DNA of 45,012 bases from Rickettsia endosymbiont of Oxypoda opaca (GCA_020881235.1 JAJIYK010000014.1:1-45012), one strand, 5' to 3'. Counted from the first letter of the stretch, positions 17,589-26,555 are shown. The notes: generated by a model not told the origin, from the sequence alone. Program-made: numbers and translations.

Positions 17589-18338
17589 ATGAAGCAATTA
17601 TTGATATTTTGTATATTAATATTCTTTACGCTAAATGTATTTGCCGTTAGAGAATCAAGACCGCTTGGTACTGATCCACGCATCAGGATTATGGTTTATA
17701 ATCCTGACGATGTTTTTAAGTTTACCGGCTATTACGGCTATCAAGCAAGTATAGAACTTGCAAGGGATGAAGAAATCGTCAGTATTTCTATGGGTGATAC
17801 TACTTCTTGGCAGATCGTACCGGCAGGACATCGGATTTTTATAAAACCTATGGAGCAAGACGCTACCACTAATATGACGCTTATTACTAATAAACGCACT
17901 TACTTTTTTGAATTATATGCAGCGGAAACTCTTGATATGAGAGACCCGGAAATGGTTTTTAACGTAAGATTCATCTATCCCGATGACGAAACCGATAGCA
18001 GCAGTCATATGCAAACTTATACGGCATCTTTAGCTAGTCCTGATTTAGCCCACCCCGAAAAATATAACTTTAATTACTCTGTTAGCGGTAACGAAGAAAT
18101 CGCTCCTATCAAAATTTTTGATGACGGCGAGTTTACATATCTACAATTTAGGGATAAAAACGCCGAAATGCCGGCTATTTTTGCAGTCGACGAAGCATTA
18201 AGAGAGTCTATGGTAAATTATCGCTTAGCACAGGACACCCCTAATATGATCATTATCGAACAGGTTTTTCCAAAATTATCGATACGCAAGGGTAAAAAGG
18301 TCACATGTGTATTTAACGACTCCTTTAAGGCGTATTAA
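17589..18338 (+). CDS. virB9: Type IV secretion protein VirB9, full length
   Basis: VirB9 builds the outer-membrane ring of the channel. The 249 residues include a signal peptide (MKQLLIFCILIFFTLNVFA), the N-terminal domain (RIMVYNPDDVFKFTGYYGYQ, MGDTTSWQIVPAGHRIFIKP, TNMTLITNKRTYFFEL) and the C-terminal domain (NEEIAPIKIFDDGEFTYLQF, ending IRKGKKVTCVFNDSFKAY). Compared with the copy at 15047, this one retains the C-terminal domain, so it is likely the structural ring component. Confidence 0.94.
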   Translation: MKQLLIFCILIFFTLNVFAVRESRPLGTDPRIRIMVYNPDDVFKFTGYYGYQASIELARDEEIVSISMGDTTSWQIVPAGHRIFIKPMEQDATTNMTLITNKRTYFFELYAAETLDMRDPEMVFNVRFIYPDDETDSSSHMQTYTASLASPDLAHPEKYNFNYSVSGNEEIAPIKIFDDGEFTYLQFRDKNAEMPAIFAVDEALRESMVNYRLAQDTPNMIIIEQVFPKLSIRKGKKVTCVFNDSFKAY

Positions 18339-18340
18339 CT

Positions 18341-18440
18341 GTCATGCCGTGGCTTGACCACGGCATCCAGTCTTTTATCAAAAATTTTTCTGGATACCGT
18401 GCTTGTAATAACCATAATAATCCACATAATAACGCCTATG
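18341..18440. repeat. Truncated palindromic repeat
   Basis: A left arm (gtcatgccgtggcttgacc) and centre are followed by ctggataccgtg, which then breaks directly into the acttgtaataaccataat module and an accessory tail. The right palindrome arm is missing, so this copy looks deleted. It starts three bases after virB9 and fills the spacer to the antiporter genes. Confidence 0.7.
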
Positions 18441-18466
18441 CCCACTAGCAACGACGATATAACTTT

Positions 18467-18808
18467 ATGCACCTTTCAATCTATTTTTTCGCATTAATAA
18501 TTTTAACATGCGGCTTATTTATAATGCTTACCAGCCGTAATTATGTTCATAAAATTATAGGGCTTGGGGTTTTTCAAAGTTCCGTATTGATTTTTTACTT
18601 AGCTCTCGGTAAAATTAACGGCGGCGGAATCCCTATTCAGCAAGAAGGAATAACTGCTTATTCTAGTCCACTACCTCATGTATTAATGCTCACCGCTATC
18701 GTCGTTGGATTTGCTACTTTATCGGTGGGGCTTAGTCTAATATATCAAATCTTCAGGCAGTTCGGCACTATCTCGGAAGATGAAATTAATTTTAACGATA
18801 ATAAATGA
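18467..18808 (+). CDS. mnhC: Mrp/Mnh-type antiporter subunit C (NuoK-like)
   Basis: MrpC subunits are small three-span membrane proteins homologous to complex I NuoK and form part of cation/proton antiporters. The 113 residues show three hydrophobic spans (about 5-24, 28-49 and 70-96) and family features such as SRNYVHKIIGLGVFQSSVLI, SPLPHVLMLTAIVVGFATLS and the acidic C-terminus. It overlaps the next gene by four bases (ATGA), indicating coupled translation. The ribosome site is weak. Confidence 0.85.
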   Translation: MHLSIYFFALIILTCGLFIMLTSRNYVHKIIGLGVFQSSVLIFYLALGKINGGGIPIQQEGITAYSSPLPHVLMLTAIVVGFATLSVGLSLIYQIFRQFGTISEDEINFNDNK

Positions 18809-20121
18809 CTTTACTAATACAACATTTCCCGTCTTTACAAATATTATTACCGTTCGCAGGTGCTTTACTAATAATATTAACCTTTCACCGCCTTTTTATT
18901 GCTAGAATAATTGCTATTATCTGCATTTTTGCAAATTTTATACTTAGTATTTACGGCTTTACTATCATAGATGCCGGACAAATATCTTATACCTTCGGGG
19001 GATGGAAGCCGTGGGTCGGTATTGAATATCAATTAACATCTTTCAATCAACCTATTATCATCTACCTTAATCTTGTTCTATTATTCTTTTTAGTTTTTTG
19101 CCGTAATCTTATTGAAGATACGGTTACAAAATTCATTAGTGATAAAAGAAAATCTTTATTTTACTCGGTATTATTATTTGCTCATACCGGATATTTGGGA
19201 ATGGTTAGTACTAACGATTTTTTTAATCTCTATGTATTTATTGAAATTGCTTCACTTAGCAGCTATGTTTTAATGGCTCAAGGTAATAACCCTAAATCTT
19301 TAGTGGGAGCTTTTGATTATTTAATAATGGGTAGTATCGGTGCAACTTTCATATTAATAGGCATCGGGTTTTTACTTAGCTTTACCGGCAGCCTTAATAT
19401 GCTAGACGTAGCAACCCGTGTCCAAGGATATTATAATTCTCGAATAGTAATAGCCGGTATTAGCTTCTTTTTAATTGGTGCTATCCTTAAAACTGCTTTT
19501 TTTCCTCTGCATTTCTGGATGGTAAGAGCTTATACCGCTACTGCTGCGGTTATTCTAACTTACCTTGCCGGTATCTCTACTATAATAGGCATTTATATAA
19601 TATTTAAATTTAGCCGTTTAGTGTTAAATTACGACGAAATAGCTGCATCTTTAACAAACTTTATAAGACCGATAGCTTTATTTACCATTATTATAGCCCC
19701 CTATTTTGCTTATAAAGCAAAAAATTTAAGAACTATTATAATTTACTCCGGACTTACGCAAATCGGTTATGCCTTCCTATTATTAATAACAACAGAAGGT
19801 GAAACAATTTTACCGGTTTTTTTACTAGTCGACAGCCTTAACAAAATCGCTTTATTTTTAATTACTGCCTATAATGAGACATACGGAGAAGTTATTCAAA
19901 GTAAAACATCTTGGCGTAGTGTGGTAATAGTTAGCATAATTTGCAGCACCGGCTTACCTATCAGCCCGTTATTTATAATTAAAATTAACATTTTTGATTT
20001 ACTCATTAGACAAAATTTATGGCTAGATTTTATTATTATATTAATAAGCTCGGTAGGATCGCTCTTTTATCACTATAAAATAGTTAAGATATTATTTTGG
20101 GAGCGGAAAAGTAGTGATTAG
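18805..20121 (+). CDS. Mrp D/NuoN-like proton-conducting membrane subunit 1
   Basis: This 438-residue multispan protein belongs to the proton-antiporter family shared by complex I (NuoL/M/N) and Mrp antiporters. It keeps the TM5 glutamate in LYVFIEIASLSSYVLMA and the TM7 lysine in IGAILKTAFFPLHFWM, both needed for proton movement. The stretch after FWM (VRAYTATAAVILTYLAG) is diverged from the usual DAHA-APVSA form. It follows the C subunit directly. Automated annotation often calls it NuoN or MrpD; the context favours an Mrp-like complex rather than complex I. Confidence 0.83.
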   Translation: MTLLIQHFPSLQILLPFAGALLIILTFHRLFIARIIAIICIFANFILSIYGFTIIDAGQISYTFGGWKPWVGIEYQLTSFNQPIIIYLNLVLLFFLVFCRNLIEDTVTKFISDKRKSLFYSVLLFAHTGYLGMVSTNDFFNLYVFIEIASLSSYVLMAQGNNPKSLVGAFDYLIMGSIGATFILIGIGFLLSFTGSLNMLDVATRVQGYYNSRIVIAGISFFLIGAILKTAFFPLHFWMVRAYTATAAVILTYLAGISTIIGIYIIFKFSRLVLNYDEIAASLTNFIRPIALFTIIIAPYFAYKAKNLRTIIIYSGLTQIGYAFLLLITTEGETILPVFLLVDSLNKIALFLITAYNETYGEVIQSKTSWRSVVIVSIICSTGLPISPLFIIKINIFDLLIRQNLWLDFIIILISSVGSLFYHYKIVKILFWERKSSD

Positions 20122-20129
20122 TGAGTTGA

Positions 20130-20392
20130 TGTCATACCGTGTAGCGAGTTGATGTCATACCGTGGCTTGACCCATTAGTGTACGAACGTTGAGGAAAAGG
20201 CTGTGTCATGCCGTGACTTGATCACGGCATCCAGTCTTTTATTAAGGTTTTTTCTGGATTCCGTGGTCGTAGCCACGGAATGACAGAATTTTTACCTCTT
20301 TATTTAAACGTTCGTACAACACAGGGCTTGACCACGGTATCCAGTTTTTTTATCCTGGACCCCGTGGTCAAGCCACGGGGTGACAGAGTTAT
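20130..20392. repeat. Cluster of palindromic repeats in the antiporter gene set
   Basis: Three pieces lie in series: a left half arm (gtcataccgtggcttgacc) with gtacgaacgttg, a full element at 20206-20285 ending gtagccacggaatgac, and a third that starts with aacgttcgtacaacac and cttgaccacggtatccag and ends gtcaagccacggggtgac. The 295-base spacer between two antiporter genes holds nothing else. Confidence 0.75.
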
Positions 20393-20416
20393 AATCAATA
20401 AACTTAAAATACAACC

Positions 20417-21883
20417 ATGATTGAATTATTTGCCGTACCTAACCTTTTGATATTCTCAACATTACTAGTAGGTATGTTAAATTTAACTATTCCTTTCGTC
20501 ACCAAGGAAGATAGCTTTATTCGTAATTTCCTACTAATTGCGGTGAGTATTTTTTTCTTCGGTAATATTTTAATTATTGATTGGTTATTTTTAAAAGGTA
20601 TAAGAACTAATATTACCTTTAACATTTCGGGCAATTATTCTATCGGCTTATATCTTGAGCCTTTGGGGCTTATTTTTTTGAGTCTGCTTGGATTTTTATG
20701 GATATGTGCATTACTTTATACTCCCAAATATTTAGCAATTAATAATATTGAAAATTCGGATAGATTTCTATTTTTCTTTAACTCAAGCATTCTTGCCGGG
20801 GTTTTTATTGCTTTATCGGCTAACCTTTTTACAATGTTTATTTTTTATGAACTGCTAACTTTAGCGACCGCTTTTCTTATCGGTCATTCCGGTGGAAATA
20901 ACGTTATGACTGGTTTATATAAATACTTAAAAATTCTGATGATTTCAGCGATGCTATTATTCTTACCTGCCATAATAATTATTTACGTTAAAACCGGCAG
21001 CGGAGATTTTACTAGCGGCGGCTTTATGGAAAATTATTTTTCTAAAAATCAATCTATTATTTTGCTGCTAATGTTTATTTTCGGCATAGCTAAAGCAGCT
21101 TTATATCCTGTGCATTCATGGTTACCGGCGGCTATGGTTGCCCATTATCCGGTAAGTAGTTTGCTCCATGCCGTGGTAATAGTTAAAGCCGGTCTATTTT
21201 GCATTTATAAAATTTTAATATATATCTTCGGCTTAACATATTTACAATCAATATTTGCACCTTTTAATTGGCTATTATTTTTCCCGATAATAACCATATT
21301 TTACAGCTCATTTAAAGCTCTGGGGACGGATAATATCAAGAAAATTCTTGCTTACTCAACTATGAATCAACTAGGCTTAGCTCTGCTTAGTGCCTTTATG
21401 CTAACCCCAAAAGCCTTAGGTGCCGCAACATTACATTTAGTTTCTCATTCATTCACTAAAATTTGCTTATTTTATAGCATGGGAAGTATTTATACTTTAA
21501 AAAAAACTAATCAGGTGCAAGATTTAGCCGGCGTAAGCAAGGAGCTACCAATGATATCTTTTATCATATTTATTGCCTCCCTATCATTAATCGGCATACC
21601 GATTTTTAGCGGCTTTATTAGTAAATTCTCAATATTCCTTGCAGCAAGCGAGCAAAATCAGATCCTAGTAATGGCGGTTATAGTAATTAGTAGTATATTC
21701 TCGGCTCTTTATCTTACAAAAATACTGAATTTTATCTATAAACCGCAATTAGAAGAACAGCCTGAAATATCTAAAAAACTCCCCTACTCTATGCAATTAA
21801 GTTTAGTTATCTGCTCCTTAGCGATAACGTTATTTTACTTTATTCAAATTTTTATCCGAGAATTTTTAGTATATATTATATAA
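20417..21883 (+). CDS. Mrp D/NuoM-like proton-conducting membrane subunit 2
   Basis: A 488-residue protein with about 14 hydrophobic spans. It has the most orthodox antiporter core of the three paralogues: the TM5 glutamate in FTMFIFYELLTLATAFLIG, the TM7 lysine in GIAKAALYPVHSWLPAAM, then VAHYPVSSLLHAVVIVKAG, followed by KILAYSTMNQLGLALLSA and LHLVSHSFTKICLFYSMG. This resembles MrpD and MrpA/NuoL. It lies downstream of a repeat cluster, so it may have its own promoter. No MrpE, F or G gene adjoins. Confidence 0.86.
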   Translation: MIELFAVPNLLIFSTLLVGMLNLTIPFVTKEDSFIRNFLLIAVSIFFFGNILIIDWLFLKGIRTNITFNISGNYSIGLYLEPLGLIFLSLLGFLWICALLYTPKYLAINNIENSDRFLFFFNSSILAGVFIALSANLFTMFIFYELLTLATAFLIGHSGGNNVMTGLYKYLKILMISAMLLFLPAIIIIYVKTGSGDFTSGGFMENYFSKNQSIILLLMFIFGIAKAALYPVHSWLPAAMVAHYPVSSLLHAVVIVKAGLFCIYKILIYIFGLTYLQSIFAPFNWLLFFPIITIFYSSFKALGTDNIKKILAYSTMNQLGLALLSAFMLTPKALGAATLHLVSHSFTKICLFYSMGSIYTLKKTNQVQDLAGVSKELPMISFIIFIASLSLIGIPIFSGFISKFSIFLAASEQNQILVMAVIVISSIFSALYLTKILNFIYKPQLEEQPEISKKLPYSMQLSLVICSLAITLFYFIQIFIREFLVYII

Positions 21884-21886
21884 TTA

Positions 21887-21915
21887 TTGCATATAATCAG
21901 GTAATATGATAATAT
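21887..21915 (+). promoter_or_regulatory. Candidate promoter of the toxin-antitoxin pair
   Basis: TTGCAT (21887-21892) and TAATAT (21910-21915) are separated by exactly 17 bases, placing a start near 21922. A ribosome site GGAG (21934-21937) follows, and then the antitoxin ATG at 21945. The AT-rich palindrome taatatta overlaps the -10, where an autoregulatory antitoxin could bind. Confidence 0.45.
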
Positions 21916-21944
21916 TATTATATGGTTTTTTATGGAGAAACAAT

Positions 21945-22232
21945 ATGGCACAAATTATTAGAGCAACAGAGGTAGTACGTTCTTTTTCAGATATTATGAA
22001 CAGGGTTTATTATAAAGGAGAAAGTTTCGATATTCAAAAAGGACATAATATAGTAGCAAGAATCTCACCTATAGAAAACAAACCTCCTGTACCGACAGGA
22101 ACTCTAAAGGAGTTTTTAAAGAATGCTCCTAAACTTGATCCTGACGATGCAGAACAATTTATAAAAGATATTGATGATATAAGACGCAGTACTAGAGTAG
22201 ACATTAAAAAGTTGTATCAAAAATGGGATTAA
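21945..22232 (+). CDS. Type II antitoxin, Phd/YefM-like
   Basis: The antitoxin would bind and block the PIN toxin encoded next and repress the pair. Starting at the ATG with GGAG upstream gives 95 residues; the frame extends 13 codons further out but without a ribosome site. The N-terminus (QIIRATEVVRSFSDIMNRVY and SFDIQKGHNIVARISPI) matches the Phd/YefM DNA-binding fold. The charged C-terminus (DPDDAEQFIKDIDDIRR) is the usual toxin-wrapping region. It overlaps the toxin gene by ten bases. Confidence 0.85.
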   Translation: MAQIIRATEVVRSFSDIMNRVYYKGESFDIQKGHNIVARISPIENKPPVPTGTLKEFLKNAPKLDPDDAEQFIKDIDDIRRSTRVDIKKLYQKWD

Positions 22233-22627
22233 TAATTGATACATCGATATTTATAGCTTTAGAAAAAGGTAAAATAAACATTGATAAGTGGATAAATTCT
22301 GAGCCAGGATATATTAATCCTGTTACATTAACGGAGTTGTTAATGGGCGTTGATAGAGCAGATAATGAAAATAGGCGTATAAAACGTTTAGCTTTTATAG
22401 AGGACGTAAAAAGCTTATTTACTGCTCTACCTTTTGGCATAGAAGAGGCTCAAATATACGCTCGAATTATCCATAATTTATATGAAAAAGATATCACTAT
22501 TGGTATTCATGATATGCTAATTGCCACGTCGGCAATAACAAACGGATATCCTGTACTTACTTTAAATATAAAAGATTTTAAAAGAATTCAGGGGCTAGAA
22601 GTGGTAACAGTCCCTCTAAAAAATTAA
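22223..22627 (+). CDS. vapC: VapC-type PIN domain toxin
   Basis: PIN-domain toxins are Mg-dependent RNases that stop translation by cutting tRNA or rRNA. The 134 residues carry the acidic positions of the family: Asp in LIIDTSIFIALEKG, Glu in VTLTELLMGVDRA and Asp in IGIHDMLIATSAI, with the late LTLNIKDFKRIQGLEV. The protein looks intact. The stop codon is one base before the ATG of the next antiporter gene, so the pair sits flush against its neighbour. Confidence 0.92.
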   Translation: MGLIIDTSIFIALEKGKINIDKWINSEPGYINPVTLTELLMGVDRADNENRRIKRLAFIEDVKSLFTALPFGIEEAQIYARIIHNLYEKDITIGIHDMLIATSAITNGYPVLTLNIKDFKRIQGLEVVTVPLKN

Positions 22628-22628
22628 G

Positions 22629-24158
22629 ATGTTTATCCAAAATAACCGGCTATCATTCCCACTAGCCAATTTTGAGTTTATCCTCGATTTCAATTCGCAG
22701 AATAAGTTAATAGCACTGGCATTTTTGATTATTGCAGTTGTGACCGGTTTATATGCACTTAGTCAAAATAGAAAAGTTGAAGTTTTAATAGGCAGTTTAT
22801 ATTGTTTATCTTCGCTTGCTTGCTTATTTGCCGGCGATTTTATTTCTATGCTTATCTTCCTCGAATTCATGACCATATTTGCCTGTATACTTATTTTTTA
22901 CGGCGAACGCTTAAATAATATGCAAGCCGTAAGGCAATATTTTCTTACTCATCTATTTAGTAGCGGGTTGATTCTTATCGGTATTAGCTTGATAATTGCT
23001 AAAACTAACGACAATAAAATTATCTCTTTAACAGAGTTTGCAAGTAACTATGATTTGCCGGCAATATTGATACTTACGGGCTGCTTGATCAATGTCGGTT
23101 GTGTGTTTTTCACCGGCTGGATAGTTAACTGCTACCCTACTGCTTCCGGTTCAGGCTTTATATATTTAATTAGTTTTACCAGCAAAGTTGCGGCAATAAT
23201 CTTGCTTAAGTTATTTAGCGGCTTTATTATGCTAAAATTCTTCGGCATAGCAATGATTATATACGGCATGATATATGCTTTAATTGAGCAAAATCTTAAG
23301 AGATTATTATGTTATCTTACTATTGCTCAGCTTGGTTTTATAGTAATAGCGATCGGTACAAACTCGAATATGTTAACCTATGCCGTTACTAGTTTTCTCT
23401 TTATCCATATATTATATAACGGCTTACTTGCTCTATATATCGCCGTAATTACCGATTCGCAAAATATAAAAAATTATTCCGAACTTAAAAATATCTCATT
23501 ATTACAACATCCTATATTATTAATTAGTTTAATATTCGGTATAGCAATAGCTACCGGTCTACCGCTATTTGCTGGTTTTACTACTAAAATTGCCTTGATG
23601 AATTTAATAGAGTGTAATATTAGTTACTACGCTATCCTCTTTTTAAAAATATCTACTTGTATAATATTATTCTCAATATTTTTAGAACATGGGTTTTTAT
23701 CAAAAACCTCCTCTAATTCTGCAAAGTTTTTGGCAAATTTTAGTCTTTTCATCATGTTTAGTATTACGCTGACTATTTGCTTATTATTACCGCAAATATT
23801 ATTGATTACCTGGCAAGACTACCCGCTTGAGATACTGAGCACACAGCGATCAGATATAATTAAACAAATAGGCGTTATAATAATTTCGGCAATTTCAGCC
23901 TTAATATTTAGAAAAATCCCAAGGATGTCAAGCGAGTATATTAACCTTGATTTATTCCAATTAATCGAGATAACTATTCGGTATTTTGCCAGCAGATATA
24001 AGGAAAAAGATATTAATCATGAAGAGGATAAACAATATTCTTACCTAAAGCCTTATATACAAAATATTTTAAGTAAAATAACTGCTTTTCATAATCAACA
24101 AACTAGCATATTTACGGTATTGCTGTTATTAATTATTTTAATTTATATATTATTATAA
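22629..24158 (+). CDS. Mrp D/NuoL-like membrane subunit 3, with altered proton-path lysine
   Basis: A 509-residue multispan protein of the same antiporter family. The TM5 glutamate is kept (MLIFLEFMTIFACILIF), but the segment aligned with the TM7 lysine reads LINVGCVFFTGWIVNC, with Asn where paralogues have Lys, and the P.H motif is lost. Further down, LCYLTIAQLGFIVIAIG matches the family. It may therefore be a structural or non-pumping subunit. It begins one base after the VapC stop and presumably depends on readthrough from upstream. The C-terminal 100 residues include a hydrophilic stretch and a final membrane span. Confidence 0.8.
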   Translation: MFIQNNRLSFPLANFEFILDFNSQNKLIALAFLIIAVVTGLYALSQNRKVEVLIGSLYCLSSLACLFAGDFISMLIFLEFMTIFACILIFYGERLNNMQAVRQYFLTHLFSSGLILIGISLIIAKTNDNKIISLTEFASNYDLPAILILTGCLINVGCVFFTGWIVNCYPTASGSGFIYLISFTSKVAAIILLKLFSGFIMLKFFGIAMIIYGMIYALIEQNLKRLLCYLTIAQLGFIVIAIGTNSNMLTYAVTSFLFIHILYNGLLALYIAVITDSQNIKNYSELKNISLLQHPILLISLIFGIAIATGLPLFAGFTTKIALMNLIECNISYYAILFLKISTCIILFSIFLEHGFLSKTSSNSAKFLANFSLFIMFSITLTICLLLPQILLITWQDYPLEILSTQRSDIIKQIGVIIISAISALIFRKIPRMSSEYINLDLFQLIEITIRYFASRYKEKDINHEEDKQYSYLKPYIQNILSKITAFHNQQTSIFTVLLLLIILIYILL

Positions 24159-24179
24159 AAAGCATGTTCTATGTAATTC

Positions 24180-24470
24180 CCGCCATTGCTGCGTGGTTCA
24201 TAATTTACCGTATTATGGTTATTACAAGTATGGTGCCATACCGTGGCTTGACCGGCTTTGTTGCATGGATCGAGAAATTAATAAATCCGTCATTGCGAGC
24301 GACTGAAAGGAGCGTGGCAATCTAAGACTCTCGCCGTCATTGCGAGCGAAGCGAAGCAATCTAGCTATTTTTTACTGGATTGCCACGTCGGTACTACGTA
24401 CCTCCTCGCAATGACGAGGTAAAATCGATCCATGCAACAAGGCTGGCTTGACCAGGGTATGACACCGAAC
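24180..24470. repeat. Mosaic of three repeat types before ccmB
   Basis: In order: a cattgctgcgtggttcataat arm with the taccgtattatggttattac module; a fragment of the ccgtggcttgacc palindrome; a ttgttgcatggatcg arm; two nested gtcattgcgagcg starts with ggcaatct stems; the ctcgcaatgacg end; and an atcgatccatgcaacaagg arm. The order suggests one element inserted within another. It accounts for the 355-base gap. Confidence 0.72.
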
Positions 24471-24513
24471 ACTTTACAATTTTTTAAATTAATTAAATAT
24501 ATTAAAATTAATC

Positions 24514-25170
24514 ATGAAAAATTTGTTTTTATTGATTAAGTGGGAATTATTAGTACAAAATCGTATTAATAATATTACTAAATATCTTGTTGTATTTTTT
24601 TTATTTTGTACTATTAGCACTAGTTTGATTAATAGCCAAGAGGATATTAAAAAATTCGGTTTAGTTTTCTCGGTAATTTGTTTATTAATTTCGTTAATCG
24701 GTTTTACGCCGCTTTTATTTAAACCTGATTTAGAAGACGGTAGTTTAGAGTTATTGCTATCAAACTTTAATTCAGAAAAGATTATATTAGCTAAATTTTG
24801 TGCTATATTGATAAATAGTTTTACAAGTATAATTTTAGTTATGCCGGTTATTTACGTTTTCTTTAGCTTGCAACTATCGGAAATTATTTATCTGTTTATC
24901 AGCTTATGCCTTTTATTCATGTTAGCAAGTGCTTTAATCGTTTTATCAAGTAGTATGCAAAGCTATTTTAGGGCTAATACTAATTTTCTCGGGACGTTTA
25001 TTATGCCTTTATTAATACCGAGTGTAATAATGACCGGTTTAATTTTGCAAAATAATAACATAAATGATAATTTGGGATTGATTTTTATTATGATCGGAAT
25101 CAATTTAATATTTTTACCAATTTTATTTTTTTTATCTGCGTATTTAATTAGAAATATTTACAATATTTAA
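24514..25170 (+). CDS. ccmB: Heme exporter subunit CcmB
   Basis: CcmB is the membrane partner of the CcmA ATPase in system I cytochrome c maturation and helps deliver heme to CcmE. The 218 residues contain six predicted spans and the CcmB signature LFKPDLEDGSLELLLSN after the second span, as well as NTNFLGTFIMPLLIPSVIM. No other ccm gene is in the window, so the set is dispersed as is usual in Rickettsia. Its location before the cytochrome bc1 genes is functionally fitting, since cytochrome c1 needs this pathway. Confidence 0.9.
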   Translation: MKNLFLLIKWELLVQNRINNITKYLVVFFLFCTISTSLINSQEDIKKFGLVFSVICLLISLIGFTPLLFKPDLEDGSLELLLSNFNSEKIILAKFCAILINSFTSIILVMPVIYVFFSLQLSEIIYLFISLCLLFMLASALIVLSSSMQSYFRANTNFLGTFIMPLLIPSVIMTGLILQNNNINDNLGLIFIMIGINLIFLPILFFLSAYLIRNIYNI

Positions 25171-25263
25171 AGTGTATAAAATTATTTTTCTTTGTTTTAT
25201 TAAAGTGATAGTATAAAATATTTTAGAATATATTTATAATTGTTGAGAGTTGAGAAAAAATTT

Positions 25264-25695
25264 ATGTGGCAAGCTTTAAGAAGGCTAATTGCGGCTAACC
25301 CTATGGGATTGTTTCTCTGGGGTATTATTAGCAAATGGTACTTAATGGTGGCAATTACATCGTTAATCGTACTATATTATGTAGCAAAAGGGCTTGACGA
25401 TATAGGGTTTATAGATTATGTAACTAAAACTGTTTCAGAGGAGTTGGAACAGACAAAAGCAGCTGCTCAAAATTGTACTCCAAAACTCGGGGCCGACTGG
25501 GATCATCTTGTTAGATTTTGGAATTGTTTGGGCGATCCAGGAAAATATGAAGTTAGAGAGGGTACGGGTGAGCAGCAATTGCAACAAGGCATGGACAAGC
25601 TTATACAAAGCCAACCTGACGGAACAATACCGGAACCTGCTACTCCTGTAGTAAATCCTTATGACTCGGGTAATACCAGTAATAATAACCAGTAA
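25264..25695 (+). CDS. Small membrane-anchored protein, possibly DUF2670
   Basis: Function unknown. The 143-residue product starting at ATG 25264 (MWQALRRLIAANPMGLFLWG) has one hydrophobic segment at residues about 24-40, then a soluble region with an amphipathic helix (VTKTVSEELEQTKAAAQNC), two cysteines and a low-complexity Pro/Asn/Ser tail. I associate this pattern with a Rickettsia-restricted family annotated as DUF2670, from memory and unverified. A TTG start eight codons further up is possible. It stands between ccmB and petA in the same direction. Confidence 0.75.
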   Translation: MWQALRRLIAANPMGLFLWGIISKWYLMVAITSLIVLYYVAKGLDDIGFIDYVTKTVSEELEQTKAAAQNCTPKLGADWDHLVRFWNCLGDPGKYEVREGTGEQQLQQGMDKLIQSQPDGTIPEPATPVVNPYDSGNTSNNNQ

Positions 25696-25736
25696 AGTAT
25701 ATTTTTGTTGCAGGCTATAAAAATTATTAACTATCG

Positions 25737-25970
25737 ATGTCATACCGAGGTCAAGTCCTGTGTTGTACGAACGTTGAAAAAAAGAGGTAAAAATTCTGTC
25801 ATTCCGTGGCTCCGACCACGGAATCCAGCTTATAATATCATAAAAAGATTCTAAAATAAGTCTAATATTGCTTTATTTCCCTGGATGCCGTGATCAAGTC
25901 ACGGCATGACACAGCCTTTTTTGCAACATTCGTACAGTAGTGGGTCAAGTCACGGCATGACATCGTACTT
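25737..25970. repeat. Nested palindromic repeats before petA
   Basis: The stretch contains half arms and a long split palindrome. The left arm, gtcattccgtggctccgacc, is separated by an unrelated stretch of about 60 bases from the right arm ggatgccgtgatcaagtcac with ggcatgac. The modules gtacgaacgttg and acattcgtacag flank it as an inverted pair. It fills the 302-base gap before petA; no clear petA promoter was found. Confidence 0.7.
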
Positions 25971-25997
25971 TTTTAATCCAAGTACAAATATTAAAAT

Positions 25998-26549
25998 ATG
26001 ACATTATCTGAAATGACAGAGCAATTACTGAAAGACGAGCCGGATAAGCAGACACGTAGGGACTTTATGGTGCTATCCGCTACCAGTATAGCAGCGGTCG
26101 GAGCGGTTTGTACTGCGTGGCCGTTAATTGATTCCTTAAATCCTTCAGCCGATGTGCTGGCTTTGTCGTCGATTGAAGTTGATTTATCTAATATTGCGGC
26201 AGGTCAGACTGTTACCGTGAAATGGCAAGGAAAACCTGTTTTTATTACTAATCGCACTCCTGATAAAATCACCGAAGCAAGAAATGTTAAAATGTCGGAG
26301 CTGATCGACCCCGAAGCGGATCAAGATAGAGTTAAGGCTGGGCATGATAATTGGCTAGTAACTATCGGCATTTGTACGCATTTGGGATGCGTTCCCTTGG
26401 CTAATCAAGGTGAGTATGACGGCTGGTTTTGCCCGTGCCACGGTTCGCAATATGATTCTTCCGGTAGAGTCCGTAGAGGTCCTGCACCGTTAAATTTAGC
26501 AATCCCGCCTTATAGCTTTATCAGTGATAAAAAAATCAGAATCGGATAA
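25998..26549 (+). CDS. petA: Ubiquinol-cytochrome c reductase Rieske iron-sulfur subunit
   Basis: The Rieske protein carries the 2Fe-2S cluster that accepts electrons from ubiquinol in complex III. The 183 residues begin with a twin-arginine type anchor ([19 protein letters not shown]), which stays as the membrane helix. The cluster motifs are [11 protein letters not shown] and [20 protein letters not shown], giving two Cys and two His ligands and the disulfide cysteines. It is followed six bases later by petB. Confidence 0.97.
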   Translation: MTLSEMTEQLLKDEPDKQTRRDFMVLSATSIAAVGAVCTAWPLIDSLNPSADVLALSSIEVDLSNIAAGQTVTVKWQGKPVFITNRTPDKITEARNVKMSELIDPEADQDRVKAGHDNWLVTIGICTHLGCVPLANQGEYDGWFCPCHGSQYDSSGRVRRGPAPLNLAIPPYSFISDKKIRIG

Positions 26550-26555
26550 TTATTT

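Noticed and set aside
20130..20392. Insertion sequence remnant
   Set aside because: No transposase fragment is seen in any frame; the region is built only from the small palindromic modules.
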